Below are positions 58,108-64,000 of a stretch of 64,000 bases of DNA, in pieces. The translations under genes and the position numbers were made by a program. The stretch is taken from positions 5,726,981 to 5,790,980 of the forward strand of contig CM046339.1 in assembly GCA_025403435.1 (NCBI GenBank), written 5' to 3'. Origin of the DNA: Artocarpus heterophyllus (taxonomy: Eukaryota > Streptophyta > Magnoliopsida > Rosales > Moraceae). A model generated the notes under the pieces. The model worked only from the letters and a program-made list of their open reading frames with translations. It made no database searches and was not told the DNA's origin. Every line of letters starts with the position of its first letter. The stretch's first letter is position 1.

Positions 58108-59232
58108 TTGCCAATTCCTAGTGAGCCTTGGACTGATATTTCAATGGACTTTGTGTTAGGTTTACCTAGGACCAAACGTGGGAAGGATAGTGTGTTTATG
58201 GTTGTAGATCGGTTTTCTAAGATGACACATTTTATTCCCTGTCATAAAACTGATGATACATCACATGTTGCTGAATTGTTCTTTAGGGAGATTGTGAGAA
58301 TACATGGCATGCCTAGGACAACTATTTCAGATAGAGATGCTAAGTTCTTGATCTACTTTTGGAAGACTTTGTGGAGTAAGTTAGGTACTAAGTTGTTGTT
58401 TACTACAACTTTCCACCCACAAACTGATGGCCAAACTGAGGTAGTAAATAGGACTTTGTCAACCTTATTAAGAGCAATCATCAGTAAGAACATTAAATCA
58501 TGGGAAGACTGTTTACCGCATGTTGAGTTTGCATATAACCGCTCTGTCCATTCTGCTACTAAGTATTCACCTTTTGAAATTGTTTATGGTTTTAATCCTT
58601 TATCACCGTTGCATTTATCACCACTACCTGTTTCTGAGCGTGCTAATTTAGATGGCAAAAGGAAGGCTAACTTTATTAAACACATTCATGAGAAAGCAAG
58701 ACTCAACATTGAGCAAAGAACGGAACAATATGCAAAGCAAGCCAACAAGGGGCGACATAAGCTGATTTTTGAACCTGGAGACTGGGTGTGGTTACACTTT
58801 AGAAAGGAGCATTTTTCAGAACAAAGAAAGTCAAAGTTGTTACCACGTGGAGATCATCCATTTCAAGTCCTTGAAAGAATTAATGACAATGCTTACAAGT
58901 TGGATTTGCAAGGTGAGTATAATGTAAGTGCTACCTTCAATGTTTCTGATTTGAGTCCTTTTGATGCGGAGTCTGATTTGAGGACAAATCCTTTTCAAGA
59001 GGAGAGGAATGATGGAGACTTTGGGAGCTCAAATGCATGGAAGGTGGTTGACGCAATACAAGTTCCTGCTAGACCAGTCACAAGAGTCCGAGCTAAGAAA
59101 TTCAAGGAAGCACTAAATGGACTGATTCACGAAATTTGGAATCAAGAAAATTTGTGCAAGCCCATTGACCCAGGCCCACGTCAACCACAATGGTGCATCA
59201 ATTTGATCCAAGTTCTAGAAGAATCCAGATGA
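58108..59232 (+). pseudogene. CRM-like copy 2 integrase core and LTR-encoded tail
   Basis: The frame is 374 codons. [38 protein letters not shown] and [20 protein letters not shown] carry the D,D,E residues. [20 protein letters not shown] is the C-terminal DNA-binding region. From 59010 the frame runs on for 223 bases inside the 3' LTR ([19 protein letters not shown]), stopping at TGA 59230-59232. The LTR thus encodes the protein's tail, and the 5' LTR keeps the same stretch open. Confidence 0.93.
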
Positions 59233-59765
59233 GTCAAGCTTGAAATCAGCTCAAATTTTGCAAGATTAAGTCAATGGAAGAATTTTGGAAACTTTCCCAT
59301 TTTGGCACACATGCTGATTATTTGCACTTTCCTTTAATTGTTGGGCGTGTAAGCGGTTGAAAATCAGCCATTAAGACTTTCCTTTCTTTTGTTTTTATTT
59401 TAGGCTTAGTAATTATGTTTGAATTTGTCAACTTTTCTTTTTGGGCAACACTTTGTAATTTTGGCCTATAAATAGGCGTTTCCAAGGTTAATGAAAATCA
59501 TGAATGTTTATTTTTTGAGAGAAATAATTCTTTCTTTTGTTCTTTGACGAACTGCACGAACTCTTCGGATCAATCCGAGCGTTCAACCCTGACTTATCAA
59601 TCAAGCTTTCCATCCTTGATTGTGGCGTCTACGATATACCAAGGTTCTTGCTTCGATATATAAGCAACGGGTCGTGGTAACTTCCATCCAAATCTGAGTA
59701 GAAACGATCTTGGTGCCTTCTTATTGATAACGGGTTTCATCAGTATATTGGCGAGGTTCTTATCA
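59010..59765 (+). repeat. 3' LTR of CRM-like copy 2
   Basis: 756 bp, TGATGGAGACTTTGGG to GGTTCTTATCA, nearly the same as 52365-53118. TATA box at about 59466. Confidence 0.95.
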
Positions 59766-59878
59766 GGAGTTCATAATTTTGAAATGTATATCTGGGATAT
59801 TGGGTTTTGTAATTATCGGGAGCTTGAACTATATAGGTCCATTTGGTCCCCTTGCTAACTCACAAAATCTTATAACGA
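59766..59878 (+). repeat. Copia LTR scrap
   Basis: GGAGTTCATAATTTTGAAAT to CACAAAATCTTATAACGAT matches the middle of the copia LTR (50938-51053). Both ends are cut. Confidence 0.88.
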
Positions 59879-60372
59879 TACACAAGTGGCTAGAAGAATC
59901 AACTATTTACCTATTTATTGTCTATTTTCCTTTTCTTTTCTTTTATTTCATATTATTGTAAGGCTTTTAAGCCATTTAGGGAACTTACCTTATTTGCTTT
60001 AGATTGGCAATTTTTGGTAATTGATTTGTCTGAAATTCATGGGCAATTAGGAGCTGAAATTCGCAAAGGGGAAACCACTATATATTGTAATGAATTTCAT
60101 TCAATGGGGAGTTTTTTTTAACACACAATTTGAGGTTTTAATTCTCTTCAGCTCTTAAACAAACTATTCAAACTTATCAAAAAATTCAGTGGTGTTCATA
60201 GACTCATCAATCAGTCCGTCCATAGCTGATTGTGGCGTCCTCACATATCAAGGTTTGTGCTTCTTGTTAGGCATCGGGTCGTGGTTCTATTCAAAACCGA
60301 TTAGGAATTTCGACCTTGGAGACCAATTTTGGTTAGGGTTGTGTTATTTCTTGGCAGGGTTCATATTACCAA
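59879..60372 (+). repeat. LTR fragment of the solo-LTR (CRM-like) subfamily
   Basis: It matches the last two-thirds of the solo LTR at 7006-7803 read in reverse: TATTGTAAGGCTTTTAAGCC, CATAGCTGATTGTGGCGTCC, GGCATCGGGTCGTGGTTC, and the end GGGTTCATATTA. It has one copy of the unit that is duplicated at 7122-7223. A relic of primer-site sequence (AGAGCTAAGGTTC) follows at about 60375. Confidence 0.82.
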
Positions 60373-60387
60373 GAGCTAAGGTTCTTG

Positions 60388-61019
60388 ATATTGAACAATA
60401 ATTTTTAGGGAGTTTTAGACGTTCTCTCACTAAAGCACTCACTCTATGCTTCTTAAATGATCTAGATAACAGAGAAAACTCACCCCTATTTATAGTGGTC
60501 GAATTTGGGGTTAAACTTATCAGATTAGGCCTCAAAATTTAAGTTTGGATCAACTTCTAACTAGAAAATGCGTAAACACGTTTCTAACTTTAATTGCCAG
60601 GGTCGACCGCAATACAAAGGCACGACCGACCTTGCCATCACAATCCTGAAATTCGAATCAAATTCAAACTTCCTTAAGCTGACCTAATTAATCCAATCTC
60701 AACCAATTGGATAAATCGTATCTTATTTGACCCGGATATCCTTTATAAAGCCTCCATTCTAATTCAAATAACCCAATAAAAAAGTTACCTAGTTAAAATA
60801 GTCATATACAGATAAACCTATACAAATAAAATATTATCCGAAAACTCAACATGTTTATCATAAATTAATTCAACCAATAAACTAACATGAATTATGAAAG
60901 CCAATTAACTCAAATTTTAGTCAATCTAATAATTTAACATAAGTCACTAATATGTAAGAAAAACACACTCTATTGTTATAGGATTACTATCAGCTAGCAA
61001 AAGGGACCTGATAGATATA
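60388..61019 (-). repeat. Copia LTR fragment, reverse orientation, divergent subfamily
   Basis: The minus strand matches the copia LTR from GGTCCCTTTTGCTAGCTG (61005) to the post-TATA region near 60400 (TATAAATAGGGGTGAG at 60483-60498). Where other LTRs have the TTCGGCC dyad, this one has GGGTCGACCGC and CGACCGACC (60600-60635). Confidence 0.75.
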
Positions 61020-62774
61020 TGTTGAAAAAATGGTACACAGTGGAATTTAAAATTTTTTATATCAGAGTATTTTCTAAAACACAAGTTTGACAAGCTATAT
61101 GCATAAATTATCAAAATCTTACTAACCTTTATGTGCCAAAAAGCTCCTATAATCAATGAAGAGAAGTAACATTCTATAAGGATCTCAACCAACTGGCCTT
61201 CTTTACTGTTCTCTATCCACGATCGAAGTGAGCATGGGCTCATGTCGTTTAGCTTTTCCTAGGTGGTTCTCTTTCCAACCAATTGAGAAATACCCAAAGT
61301 TATAATTTGTGATTTGTGAATGATAGCTCTCTGAGGAGTTTTAGAGTCTCACTACAGATTTCTCAACTGATCTATACAATAATGAGACTCACTCCCTTTT
61401 TGTAGAGGTTAGGCCCAAGAGTCAATCCTTATCAGATAAGGCCTCAAAAATTTGAATTAGTATCAAATTAGAATCAATATCTGAGAAATTCGCGTGAAAA
61501 GGCGTCATCCTTTTATTGCTCGGTTAGCAGGACGAATGGCAGATCGGCCTACCGAACCTCCTAATCGGCAGGCCGAACGTAAAGATCGGCCTACTGAACT
61601 TGCAATAAAAAGTTCCCTATGAATCTTTATTTCCCACTCGAGATTCTAGGGATAGAGCCTCAGTTTTAATTTAAATAGCCCAATAAAGAAGTTATCTAAT
61701 TAAAATAGTCATGTCTTGATAATCTCTGGGAAAAAAATATTCTTGATAATTCAATAAGTTTATCTTGAATTAATTAATTCAAAATTAATCCAACCGATAA
61801 ACAGACATGAATTATCAAATCTTGATAATTCAACAAGTTTATCTTGAATTAATTTTATCACAAAATCAATTCAATTGATAAACAAACATGAATTATCTGA
61901 TTTTACTGAATTTTAACCAATCTGATAAATCTGACATAAGTCACCAATTATTAGAAAGCACGTCGTATCATTACAAGATTCTTATAAGCTAGCAAAGGGG
62001 ACCTGATGGACCTATATTGTTCAAGCTCTCGATAATTATGAAACCCAATATCTTAGATATACATTTCATAATTATCAACTCTAACGCTACTCCATTAAAA
62101 GCTTGGAGCTACACTCTCAAACTATATACAATAATGAAGCCTGTATAGCTAAGTCGTCACGACATATCATAATGTATTATATTCCCATAGAATTATCCAT
62201 AATTGGCTTAAGGAAAAGTTCTACCTTACCTTCCTAATTATTTTTATCTTACGTTCCATTACTCACCATCGGAGAACTTACCATCCAAAACTATACCATT
62301 CAGTTACACCTATGTCTCCAAATGGTTGAATTCTCTAGTTTTCCAATTATAGGATAATGCATATAAGAGGATATCAACTACTCCTAAAGAGCAGCTATGG
62401 ATTCCATATCAATGAATAATAGATCTATACTATCAAGAGTCATGCTTCCAACGTACCGGCATGTGTACCACTATAAAATGCAAATGTCACCCTTTGGTAC
62501 ATCAAAAGACATAAATCAAGACAATGGGCCTACCATTCATCTCATGATTAAGATATAATACAAATGATTGTCTAAAGTGAATCGATTTGCCGAGATAGAA
62601 TTATTAATCTAAATCAATTCACTTTATGTCCCGATCCAACACATCATCACTTATGACAATATGCCAATGTTTCTATTGGTAGAGTCCTCCTCTGATGGTC
62701 AAGACAAACCATCTTCCGTTAGGGACATAGACAACATAACAATCTTTGTGTGAATAAAGCACCCAACTTTATGC
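61020..62774 (-). repeat. Copia LTR, reverse orientation, missing its first 250 bases or so
   Basis: On the minus strand it ends TTTTTTCAACA (61020) and extends back to the GGTGCTTTATTC region (62774). It carries the dyad array at 61505-61608 and repeated TTATC-TTGAATTAATT blocks at 61740-61900. It meets the next LTR head to head. Confidence 0.85.
61505..61608. repeat. Dyad-motif array in the reverse copia LTR
   Basis: Units include ATCGGCCTACCGAA, ATCGGCAGGCCGAA and ATCGGCCTACTGAA, in both orientations. Confidence 0.85.
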
Positions 62775-64000
62775 TAGACATGTATGCCCTAAGGAGTAAA
62801 AATGTAATACGTTTTTGGAGACATTTCTATCAATAAAGAATTTATTCATTTATATATACCAAATCTTGTCCTCTTTACGTTCATATTTGTTGAATGTATG
62901 ATAAGCAAACAGTAGTCTGAGACTGTAAGTCTAAACCTTAAGAATTGGGCATATGATGGACTGATTATGCAAAAGACACGATTCTTAAGGTGACGATCTA
63001 AAACATATGACCTGCAATCGAGGGAATAAAGTTGGGCACTTTATTCATGTAAAGATTGTTATGTTGTCTATATCCCTTATGGGAGATGGTTTGTCTTGAC
63101 CATCGAGTTGGACTCCGTGAATAGAAACATTGGCACATTGTCATAGGTGACGATGTGTTGGATCGGGACATAAAGTGAATTGATTTGGATTAATAATTCT
63201 GTCTTGGCAAATCGATTCACTTTAGACAATCATTTGCATTGTATCTTAATCCTGAGATGAATATTGGGCCCGTTGTCTCCACTTGTGTCTTTTGATGTGC
63301 CAAAGGGTGACACCCACATCTCAATAGTGGTATGCATGCCGGTACATTGGAGGCACAACTCTTGATAGCGTAGACTTGTTATTCATAGATATGGAATCCA
63401 TAGCTCCTCTTTAGGAATAATGATATCCTCTTATATGCGTTGTCCTGTAATTGGAAAACTGAAGCGCTCAACGATTTGGATACATAGGTGCAACTGAATG
63501 GTATACTATCTTTGGATGGTAAGTTTTCTAATGGTGAGACAATGGAACGTAAGATAAAAATAATCGGGAAGGTAAGATAGAACTTGTCCTTAAGCCAATT
63601 ATGGATGATCATATGGGGATACGATACACTGTGATATGTCATGGAGACTTAGCTACACGAGCTTCGTAATTCTATAAAGTTTGAGAGTGCAGCTCCAAGC
63701 TTTTAGTGGAGTAGCGTTGGAGTTGATAATTGTGAAATGTATATCTGGGATTTTGGGTTTCATAATTATCATGAGCCTAAACTTTATAGGTCCATTTTGG
63801 TCCCCTTTGCTAGCTCACAAAATCCTGTAACGACACGGCGTGCTTTTTCAATAATTGTTGACTTATGTTGGATTTATCAGATTGGTTTAAAATTTGGAAA
63901 AATTAAATAATTCATGTCTGTTTATTGGTTGAATTAATTTTGTAAGAAATTAGTTCAAGATAAACTTGTTGAATTATTGCGATCAGATAATTCTTGTCTG
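62775..64000 (+). repeat. Copia LTR, cut by window end
   Basis: TAGACATGTATGCCCTAAGG onward matches 50033-51200 closely; the first bases TGT are missing. It faces the preceding LTR in the opposite direction. Confidence 0.9.

Larger units (their letters stand above)
52365..59765 (+). mobile_element. CRM-like chromovirus copy 2, complete but inactive
   Basis: 5' LTR 52365-53118, primer site, leader, gag from 53611, protease (split by a TRIM at 55030-55826), RT, RNase H, integrase ending at 59232 inside the 3' LTR 59010-59765. The order and LTR length (754 and 756 bp) match copy 1. The flanks GGTAA and GGAGT do not match, so no duplication is left; the left side is another LTR piece. Confidence 0.94.

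Overview
This window is nuclear DNA of a flowering plant, in a repeat-rich region with no intact host gene. The evidence is AT-rich sequence packed with angiosperm LTR-retrotransposon lineages: Tekay-type and CRM-type chromoviruses, Athila, Tat, Ty1/copia and a TRIM. Most carry initiator-Met-tRNA primer sites, and two degraded multi-exon pieces of plant genes are also present. I see no rRNA, tRNA, CRISPR or prokaryote-like operon. The species cannot be named from the sequence.

Layout. 1-7899: a Tekay-type element on the minus strand, with its left LTR cut by the window edge. Its whole gag-pol is one reading frame of 1,529 codons broken only by eight TAG stops. Its right LTR holds a solo LTR (7006-7803) of a CRM-like family, flanked by a perfect 5-bp duplication. 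7900-14690: non-LTR sequence with fragments of an ABCC transporter gene and a signal-peptide-peptidase-like gene side by side on the minus strand, plus small degenerate repeats. 14690-24572: two Athila-lineage elements on the minus strand sharing a chimeric LTR (the second seems to lack pol), then an Athila-type LTR in the opposite orientation. 24573-31672: a Tat pol remnant split by a minus-strand CRM-like element, then scraps of copia.

31673-51999: one large Ty1/copia element on the plus strand with both 2-kb LTRs. Its leader is split by a whole Tekay-type element (33982-44712, duplication TATTA). 52001-59765: a partial CRM-like LTR, then a complete CRM-like element whose protease region contains a multimeric TRIM (55030-55826; four 111-bp LTRs, three internal segments). 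59766-64000: a scrapyard of LTR pieces, including two copia LTRs head to head as a long inverted repeat.

How it works together: nothing here is a functional operon. It is a nest of insertions whose order can be read: TRIM into CRM-like, Tekay into copia, CRM-like LTR into Tekay LTR. Three signals stand out. First, a 14-bp dyad (TTCGGCCTGCCGAA and variants) forms GC-rich arrays in LTRs or leaders of unrelated superfamilies (two Tekay-type elements and copia) but is absent from the CRM-like, Athila and TRIM elements. Second, there is a multimeric TRIM. Third, stop codons are overwhelmingly C-to-T/G-to-A changes at CAG and CGA sites, which direct comparison of the two CRM-like copies confirms. 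All family assignments come from recognising motifs by eye; no database search was run.
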